From contig SHBP01000002.1 of NCBI GenBank assembly GCA_004211905.1, forward strand, positions 62,001 through 126,000: a DNA stretch of 64,000 bases, in the 5' to 3' direction. Of this stretch, positions 39,916-49,624 are shown piece after piece. The DNA comes from SAR92 clade bacterium. Lineage in GTDB: Bacteria; Pseudomonadota; Gammaproteobacteria; Pseudomonadales; Porticoccaceae. Positions within the stretch are counted from its first letter, which is position 1; every line of letters begins with the position of its first letter. The notes under the pieces were generated by a model. It was not told where the DNA came from and made no database searches. It saw only the letters and a list, made by a program, of their open reading frames with translations. Both the position numbers and the translations under genes were made by a program.

Positions 39916-41328
39916 ATCTCACAGGATAAATCGTCTATAGGTATAGGCATTGATTTTGGCACGAGCAATAGTGCTGCTGCGACTTTTGATGGGGAAAAAG
40001 TCAGCTTGATCGAACTTGGAGGCGATGCAGCCATAATGCCTTCCGCTAATTATTTAGATAAAGACTTTGTTACTGTCATTGGACAGCAGGCTATTGATGA
40101 CTACATTACCGGTAATCGCGGACGAACCGTCGAGCTGAGTGCCGAGTTATTAGGAGAGGAAAGGACCAGCGCAGGCAGTAAAGATGGTCCAGCAGGAGAA
40201 GGAGATACAAGCAAGGTTTATGGACAGGCATTTAACGACGCTGGCTTGCCAGGCCGATTATTTAGGGGCACCAAGCGCCTACTGGGCCACAAGAGCAGCG
40301 ATCGGACATTGATTTTTAACCGGCCCTTTAGGCTGGTTGCCTTAGTAACTCCAATTCTAGTAGGTATTCGTAAGGCTCTTCAGTCGAGTCTTAGCAATTT
40401 GGCTAAGCACAAGGTTGATCACGCATGTATCGGGCATCCTGTTAATTTTGAAGGTAATGAGAAACAAAGTAATAACATAGCTATGCACCGCCTCACTGAG
40501 GCCTATGGCTACGCCGGCATTCAAGAGCAGAAGTTTTGTCCTGAACCAACAGCAGCGGCAATTAGTTACCTACATAATTATCCTGGTGGCGGAGATCAGC
40601 GTATTCTTACCGTGGATTTTGGAGGAGGCACTCTTGACTTTAGTATTCTCAAGCGCAATAACAGGCATTTTAATGTAGAGGCCACTCATGGTATTGGTTT
40701 GGGAGGTGATCGAATTGATCAAACCATTTTTAGAGAACTCGTATTTCCGCTTCTTGGCAGAGGAGAGCGGTGGAGTAGGGTAGTTGATGGTCTAAACATC
40801 GACACTTTATTTCCATTTGGAGAATTTGAAGACTTACTGATCAACTGGCCTGTTAGCTACATGCTTAATCAGAATAAATTTACTGCCCCGGTGATGCAAC
40901 GTATGACTCAGACTGATCCAGCTGCAGCCAAATTTAGGCGTCTTTATGATTTGATTAAGCAGAACTATAGCTATCAGGTTTTCGAGGCAATCAAGTTATT
41001 TAAAGCTCAACTTTCTATTCAAGAGACAGCAGTATTAGATATCCCTGAGTTGGATATAGATATTGAGCTGGAGCGCTGGGAGTTTGAAGTGATGATTTCT
41101 GATTTATTGTTTGAGTTAGAGCAGGCAATTAGCTTAATACTCGGGAAAATTAATTTGTGCGCGGATGATATTGATCTGGTTCTCAGAACAGGGGGTTCGT
41201 CCTTAATCCCGGCAGTAAAAGATATACTGGAAAATCAATTTTCGGGTAAGGTTGTGGAGCATGACCCCTTCACTAGTGTTGCGGCTGGATTAGCGATTGC
41301 GGATTATTATGATTACGGCCAATCGTAG
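39916..41328 (+). CDS. Hsp70-family (YegD-like) chaperone, non-canonical start codon
   Basis: Phosphate-1 motif GIGIDFGTSNSAA lies upstream of the ORF-track start (40006); also VDFGGGTLDFS, PEPTAAAISY, LRTGGSSLIP. Start inferred at ATC after AAGGAG SD. Confidence 0.85.
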   Translation: MSQDKSSIGIGIDFGTSNSAAATFDGEKVSLIELGGDAAIMPSANYLDKDFVTVIGQQAIDDYITGNRGRTVELSAELLGEERTSAGSKDGPAGEGDTSKVYGQAFNDAGLPGRLFRGTKRLLGHKSSDRTLIFNRPFRLVALVTPILVGIRKALQSSLSNLAKHKVDHACIGHPVNFEGNEKQSNNIAMHRLTEAYGYAGIQEQKFCPEPTAAAISYLHNYPGGGDQRILTVDFGGGTLDFSILKRNNRHFNVEATHGIGLGGDRIDQTIFRELVFPLLGRGERWSRVVDGLNIDTLFPFGEFEDLLINWPVSYMLNQNKFTAPVMQRMTQTDPAAAKFRRLYDLIKQNYSYQVFEAIKLFKAQLSIQETAVLDIPELDIDIELERWEFEVMISDLLFELEQAISLILGKINLCADDIDLVLRTGGSSLIPAVKDILENQFSGKVVEHDPFTSVAAGLAIADYYDYGQS

Positions 41329-41345
41329 GGATTTATCAGCTAATG

Positions 41346-42113
41346 CTACTTGCCAAAACGCCTATGACGTTGTTGCCAAACACGAATAGCTCTCCAAAAG
41401 TCAATTTTGCGGAATGCAGGCCAGAAAACCTCAGTAAAATAAAGCTCCGAATAGGCACTTTGCCATAATAAGAACCCTGATAGACGCTCTTCACCCGAGG
41501 TGCGAATTATAAGGTCAGGGTCAGGCATTCCTTCGGTGTAAAGGTGATTGGATAGCATATCCTCATCGATAGCATCTATTTCTATTTCACCGGCTTTGAT
41601 TTGTTCCCCGATTTGCTTCACAGCATCGACTATTTCAGCGCGGCCGCCATAGCCAATTGCGATATTAAGTTGAAAGCTATCATGTTCCTCGGTCATAGCT
41701 TCTACTTTGCTGATTTCATCTTGCATTTCCTGAGAGAAGCCATCGCGTCTGCCAATAACTTTTATTTTTACATTCTCATCAGCAATGAGTGGGTCAGTCT
41801 GGAGTGTGCGAAATTTATTGAGAATAATGCTCATCAATTCTTCAACTTCTTCACTACTTCGTTTGTAGTTTTCGGTAGAAAAACCATAGAGAGTTACAAT
41901 TTTAATATTGAGTTCTAGACACCATTTTAAAAAGTCTTGAAGTCTGTCAGAACCAGCCATATGGCCGGCTTTTCGAGTTGCCAGACCATTTGCCAGAGCA
42001 AAACGTCGATTGCCATCGACAATTAGACCTACATGCAATGGACGTTTGGTTGAATTCAGCTGACCGCGGAGGAATCTCTCATAGAGGCTGTATAAAAAAG
42101 GAGGGATGCGCAT
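41346..42113 (-). CDS. cis-prenyltransferase (UppS/DHDDS family, archaeal-like motifs)
   Basis: HVGLIVDGNRRFA, TLYGFSTENYKRS, IIRTSGEERLSGFLLWQSAYSELYFTEVFWPAFRKIDFWRAI. Confidence 0.92.
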   Translation of the reverse strand: MRIPPFLYSLYERFLRGQLNSTKRPLHVGLIVDGNRRFALANGLATRKAGHMAGSDRLQDFLKWCLELNIKIVTLYGFSTENYKRSSEEVEELMSIILNKFRTLQTDPLIADENVKIKVIGRRDGFSQEMQDEISKVEAMTEEHDSFQLNIAIGYGGRAEIVDAVKQIGEQIKAGEIEIDAIDEDMLSNHLYTEGMPDPDLIIRTSGEERLSGFLLWQSAYSELYFTEVFWPAFRKIDFWRAIRVWQQRHRRFGK

Positions 42114-42278
42114 CAGTTATTAGTTCCAAAGTATTAGTTTTAGAGTAGACCTTAAACGACGCAATAGTGAACTCCAATCGTCTCTAAACTCAAATTATAG
42201 ATGTTATTATGGCACGCCCCAGTAGTAAAAGAACTTCTGGGGCGATTAGGTTTCATACGACCTTGATTATATTGGTCC

Positions 42279-42698
42279 TTAGTCGTTTCCCTTGATCGCG
42301 AAATAGATACCAAGTGCAAAAAGGAAAATTTGCTCACTGGTAAATAACTTTGCAGTAATAAACCAGTCGGAATGTGCAATAAAGAAGGCTCCTCCCATAA
42401 TAACTACCACAGCGCCTCCTGCGATTCTGGTAACTAGGTGTCCGAGAGAGCTACCTAGTAGTCCTCCGATGATAATGCCAATGCCTGCGGAAACCTCTCC
42501 GATAGCAACCATACTACTGACCAACTCCGGCGCTGGAATACCTATACTTCCGAACCAGTTAACCATCTTTTCAGGTGGTAGTGGGAACTTGCCGTAACCA
42601 TGTAGAAAAAATGCAACACCAAGCGAGAGGCGCAATATCCAGGGTGCTAATCCAGAAAAGGGTTTGGCTATTGAATCTAGGGTAGAGTTTAGTTTCAT
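42279..42698 (-). CDS. DoxX family membrane protein
   Basis: LRLSLGVAFFLHGYGKF, four TM segments. Confidence 0.85.
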   Translation of the reverse strand: MKLNSTLDSIAKPFSGLAPWILRLSLGVAFFLHGYGKFPLPPEKMVNWFGSIGIPAPELVSSMVAIGEVSAGIGIIIGGLLGSSLGHLVTRIAGGAVVVIMGGAFFIAHSDWFITAKLFTSEQIFLFALGIYFAIKGND

Positions 42699-42971
42699 GA
42701 TTATTGTAGTCCTACAAAGATTAGAGTTTATTAAGAAGAGCGATGCAGAGATTGAATCTCACTAACCACCCTCTAAATGTCAGTGTAATATATTTTTGAT
42801 CGATTATTCAGTTTGTAATGCAAATTGTGGGCTAATCTACATAAACGGAATTTTATTTTTTGGGCAGAGTAGTGGCAATAACAGTTTAGGGTCATTTTCT
42901 GATTATATAGCCCCGATTAAAGTAGTTACTAAGCTAAATTCTTGGCAGATTAATTCTACAGAATCGGTATA

Positions 42972-44660
42972 ATGTCCCGCAATCCACTCATCAAATTAAC
43001 AAGCTTTTGGCGAGCCATATTGAAAACAGAATTTCTTGGAAAGACCCTATCGGGCCCATTTACGATTCCTTCAGGAATTGTTACCACTGCGACTTCAATT
43101 ATTCAGGCGATATTTGATCAGATGCCGCAAGTTGGGGTTATAACCACCAAAAGTGTTGGGCCCACTCCTCGTGCAGGAAATCGCGAACCGGTTTATAGCC
43201 AATATGCTCCAGGCTGTTTCGTCAATGCAGTAGGCTTAACAAATCCGGGCGCTGAAGCGGCTGCGGAATCAATGTCCAATCTCAGTATTCCAGAGGACCG
43301 GTTTTTATTAGTGTCGATCTTTGGTGGCAATGTTAAAGAGTTTGTAGAAGTGGCAAAACTTATGGCACCAGTTGCCAATGGCTTGGAGCTTAATCTTTCA
43401 TGCCCTCACGCCAAGGGTTACGGGATGGCTATGGGGCAGGATCCCGATATGGTTCGAGAGGTGACTGCTGCGGTAAAGGCGGTGGTTGATATCCCTGTGA
43501 TCCCCAAATTGACGCCAAATACCGCTAATATTGGAGAGATTGCTCTTGCTGCCGTGGCCGGAGGAGCTGATGCCCTCTGCGCTATAAATACTGTTGGTCC
43601 GGGTTATACTTCGTCTCATGGCCAGCCAGTGCTAACTAATGGCGCTGGTGGCATGTCAGGTAAAGGTGTTTTGCCGATCGCCCTGAAATGCATTCGTGAA
43701 ATTGCTGCCGTTACGGATGTGCCTATCATTGGTTGCGGGGGTGTTAGTAGTGCAGCAGACGTAAGGGAATTCATAGATGCTGGCTCCACTATTGTGGGAG
43801 TGGGCTCCGCACTAACTGGGATGACGACAGACGACATAGGTAGTTATTTCAATCAACTTGAATCTGATATTTGTTTTGCTAGTAACAAGGCAGAAGGACA
43901 TATTCGCTACGATATTGACATGGATTTTGAGCCTGTTGTTTTAGTTGAAAATAAGCGTGTATGCGAAGACATTTGCGTTCTGACTTTCGACAGAAAAATT
44001 AATATTCAGGCGGGCGAGTTTATTTTCCTTTGGATACCAGGCTTGGGAGAAAAACCCTTTTCCGCTCTTTCAGATGATCCTTTTCAGTTGGCTGTAATCG
44101 ATGTTGGTATATTTACTCATGAACTAATGGACTTACCCGTCGGTTCGGAAGTATACGTACGAGGCCCTCATGGGATTCCTGTAGCTCCACCTGAAGATGC
44201 AAAAATTATGGCAGTTGCCGGAGGTACTGGTCTAGCAGCGGTTTATCAACTTGCCAGAGATTTTGGCAACGCCGAGATTTTTACAGGGGCTCGCACAGCA
44301 GAGCGACTTTATTACCTTGAAGAGTGCCAGAAAATAGCTCAGGTGCATGTTGCGACTGATGATGGCAGTCAAGGCTTTAAGGGTGTTGTAACTGAGTTAC
44401 TCCGAGATCGTTTGAAAGGGATGGAACGGTCCGAGTTAGATATGCTGGTTTTTTATAACTGTGGACCATCTCCTATGGTACATGCTGCTGCTGCCGTTCA
44501 GAGGGAGTTCTGCAGAGATGATCAAATCTTTAGCGCGATTGATTACCTTACTAAGTGTGGTGTGGGGATCTGTGGAGCATGTGCTGCTCCAGATGGTCAG
44601 CGTATTTGTGTGGATGGACCCTTTTTACAAGCCGCTCCTGCTAAACCAATCAGTGTATGA
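42972..44660 (+). CDS. fusion of dihydroorotate dehydrogenase (class 1B PyrD-like) and PyrK-like FAD/2Fe-2S electron-transfer subunit
   Basis: N-terminal DHODH barrel (NLSCPHAKGYG, PKLTPN, GGVSSAADVREFI); C-terminal FNR-like domain and CGVGICGACAAPDGQRICVDGP cluster motif. Confidence 0.88.
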   Translation: MSRNPLIKLTSFWRAILKTEFLGKTLSGPFTIPSGIVTTATSIIQAIFDQMPQVGVITTKSVGPTPRAGNREPVYSQYAPGCFVNAVGLTNPGAEAAAESMSNLSIPEDRFLLVSIFGGNVKEFVEVAKLMAPVANGLELNLSCPHAKGYGMAMGQDPDMVREVTAAVKAVVDIPVIPKLTPNTANIGEIALAAVAGGADALCAINTVGPGYTSSHGQPVLTNGAGGMSGKGVLPIALKCIREIAAVTDVPIIGCGGVSSAADVREFIDAGSTIVGVGSALTGMTTDDIGSYFNQLESDICFASNKAEGHIRYDIDMDFEPVVLVENKRVCEDICVLTFDRKINIQAGEFIFLWIPGLGEKPFSALSDDPFQLAVIDVGIFTHELMDLPVGSEVYVRGPHGIPVAPPEDAKIMAVAGGTGLAAVYQLARDFGNAEIFTGARTAERLYYLEECQKIAQVHVATDDGSQGFKGVVTELLRDRLKGMERSELDMLVFYNCGPSPMVHAAAAVQREFCRDDQIFSAIDYLTKCGVGICGACAAPDGQRICVDGPFLQAAPAKPISV

Positions 44661-44667
44661 CTCTATT

Positions 44668-44940
44668 TTAAACATCATCTCTTCTCAAGACGATATCTTC
44701 CATCGGCACCTGAAAGTACTCTGCTAAGGCCTTTAGGCTATGAAATTTGAGTGATTTGGTTGTGCCGTTTATGTAACGACTTATAGTTGCCTGAGGAACA
44801 CCTGTGACTCTCCCAAGTTCACTTTGGCTAATGTTATGTTTTTCCATTAATTGATCTAACACCCCGATAGCTCCTTGCTTTTTCAGTTTAGCGAGCGAGT
44901 AATGATAGACATTTTTTTGCAATAATCTATACGAATTCAT
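44668..44940 (-). CDS. XRE-family helix-turn-helix regulator
   Basis: ISQSELGRVTGVPQATISRYINGTTKSLKFHSLKALAEYF. Confidence 0.85.
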   Translation of the reverse strand: MNSYRLLQKNVYHYSLAKLKKQGAIGVLDQLMEKHNISQSELGRVTGVPQATISRYINGTTKSLKFHSLKALAEYFQVPMEDIVLRRDDV

Positions 44941-45152
44941 ATTTTTGCATAGTCGCTCACAAAATAAAGTACATGGAACCTATTGTCTCCAATAAAACGC
45001 GAATCATATGGGTAAACTTAGTTAAAAATAAGAAGCACCCAATTCATTTTAGTTTTATCTATTAGTGAGTATTTGGTAGAGAGAGGGGAGAAACAGGCAC
45101 AAGCTATGTTCGGACGTTTAGTCGCAAGTATTTCACTGACTATCAGTGCCAG

Positions 45153-45974
45153 TTAGTCAAACGTGAAAATTACCATTTTGTGGTTTTTTGTAGGATAGTT
45201 TTCAAGTCCTGAAAGTGGAACTTTTACGAATTTTGGTTTAGAGCGGGATAAGAACTTTGGTTTGAAAATATGAGCATAGCCGTAGCCTTGAGCGGCTAAA
45301 AAGGACAGTATAGCGTCAGTTTTGGTCTTGTCTTTTTTGACATGAAATTCTAAAACTAACATCGGTTGATGTTTTTGCAGAGTTTCAGTTGCCCCTTGAA
45401 GAGCTTTTAGTTCATAACCTTCTACATCCATCTTAATAAAGCTGATAGGTCGTGGTGCTTTGTTTTGCAAGTATTCATCTAAAGCCATGACAGAAAACTC
45501 AGTATTTGCTTCTGAAGGATCTGTTATTTGCGCACCGCCTAAGTTCAAATCATTTACTTTTGCTGGCAACATGTCGGTTTGGTCACTAAGCCCAAGATTA
45601 ACTGCAGTAATATTGTCTGCAAGTTCAGCGTTAATTGCCAATAACTGGAAGGTTTTATGGTTGGGTTCAAAGCTGATGACTTGTTCAAAAAGGCCGGAAA
45701 AAAAGACGGCATGATTACCTATATTGCCTCCAATATCTAAACAGATTTCCCGAGGGTTAGGTTCGGATATCAAAAAGGACTTTAGAGCTATTAGTTCGTT
45801 ACGTTCAAAAATACCGTCGATCATTATTTTGCGCGATATAATGTCATGAGAAAAGCAGGCTACTTGGGGGTAATCCTTTACGTTTCTCTGAGCAGCTTTT
45901 TCTAGGCCAAATTTCAAAATTTGACGCATTACTATATTCATGTATCTATCATGGGCAATTTTTAAAGGTAACAC
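45153..45974 (-). CDS. FkbM family methyltransferase
   Basis: CLDIGGNIGNHAVFF, ISFEPN, FIKMDVEGYELKALQGA. Confidence 0.92.
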   Translation of the reverse strand: MLPLKIAHDRYMNIVMRQILKFGLEKAAQRNVKDYPQVACFSHDIISRKIMIDGIFERNELIALKSFLISEPNPREICLDIGGNIGNHAVFFSGLFEQVISFEPNHKTFQLLAINAELADNITAVNLGLSDQTDMLPAKVNDLNLGGAQITDPSEANTEFSVMALDEYLQNKAPRPISFIKMDVEGYELKALQGATETLQKHQPMLVLEFHVKKDKTKTDAILSFLAAQGYGYAHIFKPKFLSRSKPKFVKVPLSGLENYPTKNHKMVIFTFD

Positions 45975-46123
45975 AAGCTGAGGCGATCACAATATCTACT
46001 TTCTCTCCACCCTGAGGTAGAATAGCCAGCGATTCTGTTGGGTCAACTTGAATGATCAAGGTTGCTTGATACTCCAACACCCAAGATCAAGTTTAAAGCG
46101 AAATCATATAACGGTTTAATCTA

Positions 46124-46765
46124 ATGGCATATGCAGTAAAAGAAATTTTCTACTCGTTACAGGGTGAAGGCGCGCATGCAGGAAGGCCGGCTATATTTTG
46201 TCGTTTTACTGGCTGCAATCTATGGAGTGGACACGAGAAACATCGGGCTGATGCTGTTTGCCAGTTCTGTGATACTGATTTCGTGGGCACAGATGGAGAT
46301 GGTGGAGGTAGCTTTAAGAATGCTGTGGACCTAGCCAAAGCGGTTGTGAGCTATTGGCCTGACAGCATTACAGATGTTATTCACCCCTATGTTATTTGCA
46401 CTGGGGGAGAGCCCTTGTTACAGCTGGATAAAGATCTAATAGAAGCTTTTCATAACGAAGGCGCAGAGGTAGCTATTGAGACGAATGGGACATTACCAGT
46501 ACCCGAAGGTGTAGACTGGGTTTGTGTCAGTCCTAAATCAGGATCTACTGTAGTTGTGGAGGAGGGAGATGAAATTAAATTGGTTTATCCCCAAGTAGGT
46601 CATCAGCCCTCAGATTTTGTTCATTTGAATTTCGAGCATTTTTTCCTACAACCGATGTTCGATGAAGATGAAAATGAACATGTTAAGGCAACGATAGAGT
46701 ACTGTTTAACTCACCCTAGATGGAGTCTGAGTTTACAATCCCATAAGCTCTTAGGGTTGCAATAG
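46124..46765 (+). CDS. queE: 7-carboxy-7-deazaguanine synthase QueE
   Basis: EIFYSLQGEGAHAGRPAIFCRFTGCNLW, CX14CX2C radical-SAM motif, CTGGEPLLQLD. Confidence 0.94.
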   Translation: MAYAVKEIFYSLQGEGAHAGRPAIFCRFTGCNLWSGHEKHRADAVCQFCDTDFVGTDGDGGGSFKNAVDLAKAVVSYWPDSITDVIHPYVICTGGEPLLQLDKDLIEAFHNEGAEVAIETNGTLPVPEGVDWVCVSPKSGSTVVVEEGDEIKLVYPQVGHQPSDFVHLNFEHFFLQPMFDEDENEHVKATIEYCLTHPRWSLSLQSHKLLGLQ

Positions 46766-46769
46766 GGAA

Positions 46770-47561
46770 TTAAAATTGTTGGTAGCCAATCGCAATTGTG
46801 CCCACAATGAAGCAGTAATAGGAAAAGTATCTTAACTGGGCCTTACGAACAAGTTTTATCATCCATTGGCAAGCAAAGAGACCAGTAATAAAGGCAGCTA
46901 AGAATCCAGCCCATAAAATACTAACCTGATCAGTGCTAATCTGTAATCCACCATCCATAAGGTCTTTGACTATCTTCCCCAGAATAAGAGGAACCACCAT
47001 CAGGAATGAAAAACTGGCTGCCTTGCTGCGATCAATACCTAGTATGACAGACGTTGAAATCGTAGCGCCTGACCGTGAGATCCCGGGTAATATAGCAATT
47101 GCCTGGGCAACACCAATAATAATTGAGTGCCTTAATGAAACACCTGTAGTCGTATTTTTGGCTTTGTCCGCAATGATTAAAAGTATGCCAGTTACCCAAA
47201 GCATGACACCCACCAAGACTATTTGACGGTCGAATAGCACTTCGATTTCATTTGCAAAAAGGACACCCACTGCGGCCGCGGGTATCATGCTAATAAGAAT
47301 CTTCAGTGAGAACTGAAATTCATCATTGTTTTTCCTCTTAAACAGACCCATAGCAATTCGAGCCACCTCCGCTCGAAATACCACGAGTGTTGCAAGAGCG
47401 GTTGCGAAATGCACAACAACAGTAAACATCATGCTTTCTTGGGGTATGCTAGTATCTCCTAGTAACGCCTTGCCGAGCTCTAGATGGCCGCTACTACTGA
47501 CGGGTAAGAACTCGGTTAGCCCTTGAACTATACCTAATATTATTGCTTCTATAAGTGACAA
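46770..47561 (-). CDS. uppP: undecaprenyl-diphosphate phosphatase
   Basis: GIVQGLTEFLPVSSSGHL, PGISRSGATIS. Confidence 0.96.
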   Translation of the reverse strand: MSLIEAIILGIVQGLTEFLPVSSSGHLELGKALLGDTSIPQESMMFTVVVHFATALATLVVFRAEVARIAMGLFKRKNNDEFQFSLKILISMIPAAAVGVLFANEIEVLFDRQIVLVGVMLWVTGILLIIADKAKNTTTGVSLRHSIIIGVAQAIAILPGISRSGATISTSVILGIDRSKAASFSFLMVVPLILGKIVKDLMDGGLQISTDQVSILWAGFLAAFITGLFACQWMIKLVRKAQLRYFSYYCFIVGTIAIGYQQF

Positions 47562-47664
47562 TTACATACTCCACACAACGAGTTCACCAAGGTGATTTAC
47601 TAGATTAAATCATAGAAGTTTATTATACGAATAAATTATTTAGCTTTGGCGATTTCGATCCAAT

Positions 47665-48900
47665 TTACTCATATCTCAAGGCGTCAATAGGGTCTAGGTT
47701 TGCCGCTTTGGCTGCAGGAATAATACCAAAGATTAACCCAATGCCAGCACTGAAGCCGAATGATAAAAAGATAGCCCACCCAGGCACTGTTGCTGACGGT
47801 AGACCCGTTAAGTTACTAATTAACGACCCTGCTCCAAACCCTAATAAAAGCCCTATCAAGCCACCCAATAGGCATAAAAAAACAGCCTCGATTAAAAACT
47901 GTAACAAAATATCAAAGCGCGTCGCGCCTAATGCCTTTTGGATGCCGATTTCTCTAGTACGTTCAGTAACTGACACCAACATAATATTCATTATGCCAAT
48001 CCCCCCAACCAAAAGAGAGATACCTACAATACCGCCCAACACTAAAGTTGTACTTCCAACGATAGCATCAAACGTATCCAGCATTTGATCAGCCGTTGCT
48101 ATTTCAAAGTCATCAGCCGCATCTTTACCTAACTTATGGCTCCTACGAAGTAGGTTCTTAATGTGTTGCTTAACTTGTTCTAGTTGAGATGACTCGTCCA
48201 CTTGAAGGCTAATAGTAATGTTAGGTTCTTCTGCGCCGCCAAGAAGGGCGCGCGTAGTACTAAATGGCAGTAGAATAAAATCGTCTTGGTCAAAACCAAA
48301 CAACTTCCCACGTTTTTCAGCTACACCTATAATTTTGAACCATTCACCAGAAACGCCAATGTGCTGACCAATTGGATCTCCTTTGATATCTATTTTTGAA
48401 ATCACAGAAGGACCCAGTACAGCTACTCTGCGTCTGCTATTGTCATCACTACGATTGAAAAATCGACCGTCAGCAGGGTACACAGTATTTAGCTTTTGAT
48501 AGGTGGAGGCGGTGCCTACTATCATTGAGCTAGATGATTCCCCTTGGTAAGTAATTATCGCATTAGAACCCCACATTCTAACTGTGGGGGTTACGTGACT
48601 AACGCCGGGAACTTTGTGTTTAATTTCGAGATAGTCATCATAAGTAAGCTTTGCGCGCACTCCCTGCAATCGTTCTTTTCTTGGTGTGTATGAATCTATG
48701 TTGATAACATTAGTGCCCATCCCATCAAATTGTTGCGTGATATTAGCACTAAATCCCTGAACAACAGAGACCACAGCAATAACGGACGCGACACCAATAA
48801 TAATGCCCAAAGTGGTTAAAAAGCTGCGGAAACCATGGGCAAATATAGAGTGTGCAGCAGACCGAACACCCTCTGTTAACTTGAACTTTAAATTAGACAT
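47665..48900 (-). CDS. MacB-like ABC transporter permease
   Basis: [50 protein letters not shown]; start at MSNLKFKL (ORF track extends into the ATPase gene). Confidence 0.93.
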   Translation of the reverse strand: MSNLKFKLTEGVRSAAHSIFAHGFRSFLTTLGIIIGVASVIAVVSVVQGFSANITQQFDGMGTNVINIDSYTPRKERLQGVRAKLTYDDYLEIKHKVPGVSHVTPTVRMWGSNAIITYQGESSSSMIVGTASTYQKLNTVYPADGRFFNRSDDNSRRRVAVLGPSVISKIDIKGDPIGQHIGVSGEWFKIIGVAEKRGKLFGFDQDDFILLPFSTTRALLGGAEEPNITISLQVDESSQLEQVKQHIKNLLRRSHKLGKDAADDFEIATADQMLDTFDAIVGSTTLVLGGIVGISLLVGGIGIMNIMLVSVTERTREIGIQKALGATRFDILLQFLIEAVFLCLLGGLIGLLLGFGAGSLISNLTGLPSATVPGWAIFLSFGFSAGIGLIFGIIPAAKAANLDPIDALRYE

Positions 48901-49624
48901 TTGCTGAATCCTGAGCACTTTTCTTGCGCAAAGATTTATTAGACTTGTCGGACACCAAGTGCCCATCTTTGAGAGTGATGACTCGATGACAGTGGTCAGC
49001 GATGTCCTGCTCATGAGTAACCACAATAAGGGTTTGCCCCTGATGATGGAGTTGATCAAAAAGTGCCATTATCTCAACTGTCGTTGCTGAGTCCAAGTTA
49101 CCGGTAGGTTCATCAGCCAATAAAATAGCTGGATCGGTGACTAGAGCCCTAGCGATAGCGACACGTTGCCGTTGTCCGCCGGATAGCTGATTAGGTAAAT
49201 GTAACATGCGGTCTTGCAATCCAACGGTTGTTAGGGCTCGTTCGGCGCGTTGTTTTCTCTCTTTCAGAGGGATCCCTCTGTAGATGAGTGGCTGCATTAC
49301 ATTTTGTAATGCAGACGATCTGGGCAATAAGTTAAAATTTTGAAAGATAAACCCAATTTCCTGGTTTCGAATATTTGCTAGATGAGTCTCATCTAAGCTT
49401 GCAATATCAGTGCCCTTGAGTTTGTACTCCCCTCTGGATGCATTATCTAAGCATCCTAACAGGTTCATAAGCGTGGATTTACCTGATCCAGAAGATCCTA
49501 CAATGGCCATGTAGTCATTCAAGTGGATATCAAGGTCAATACCTTCCAGGGCGTAGAATTCCTCGGTACCCATTATGTAGCGCTTAGATAGATCCCTTAA
49601 CTGAATGATTGTTTCTTTTGACAC
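48893..49624 (-). CDS. MacB/LolD-like ABC transporter ATPase
   Basis: [42 protein letters not shown]. Confidence 0.96.
   Translation of the reverse strand: MSKETIIQLRDLSKRYIMGTEEFYALEGIDLDIHLNDYMAIVGSSGSGKSTLMNLLGCLDNASRGEYKLKGTDIASLDETHLANIRNQEIGFIFQNFNLLPRSSALQNVMQPLIYRGIPLKERKQRAERALTTVGLQDRMLHLPNQLSGGQRQRVAIARALVTDPAILLADEPTGNLDSATTVEIMALFDQLHHQGQTLIVVTHEQDIADHCHRVITLKDGHLVSDKSNKSLRKKSAQDSANV

Noticed and set aside
45134-45159. Two mutually exclusive hairpins (CACTGA/TCAGTG and TGACTA/TAGTCA) at the fkbM stop
   Set aside because: Short stems without a T-tract; too weak to claim as an attenuator or terminator without expression data.
46124-46765. Unusual CX14CX2C cysteine spacing in the radical-SAM motif
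   Set aside because: Known variant of QueE in Proteobacteria, not novel.
47665-49059. N-terminal extension of the MacB-like permease to 49059
   Set aside because: The extra residues are the ATPase gene read in another frame; the real start is MSNLKFK at 48900.
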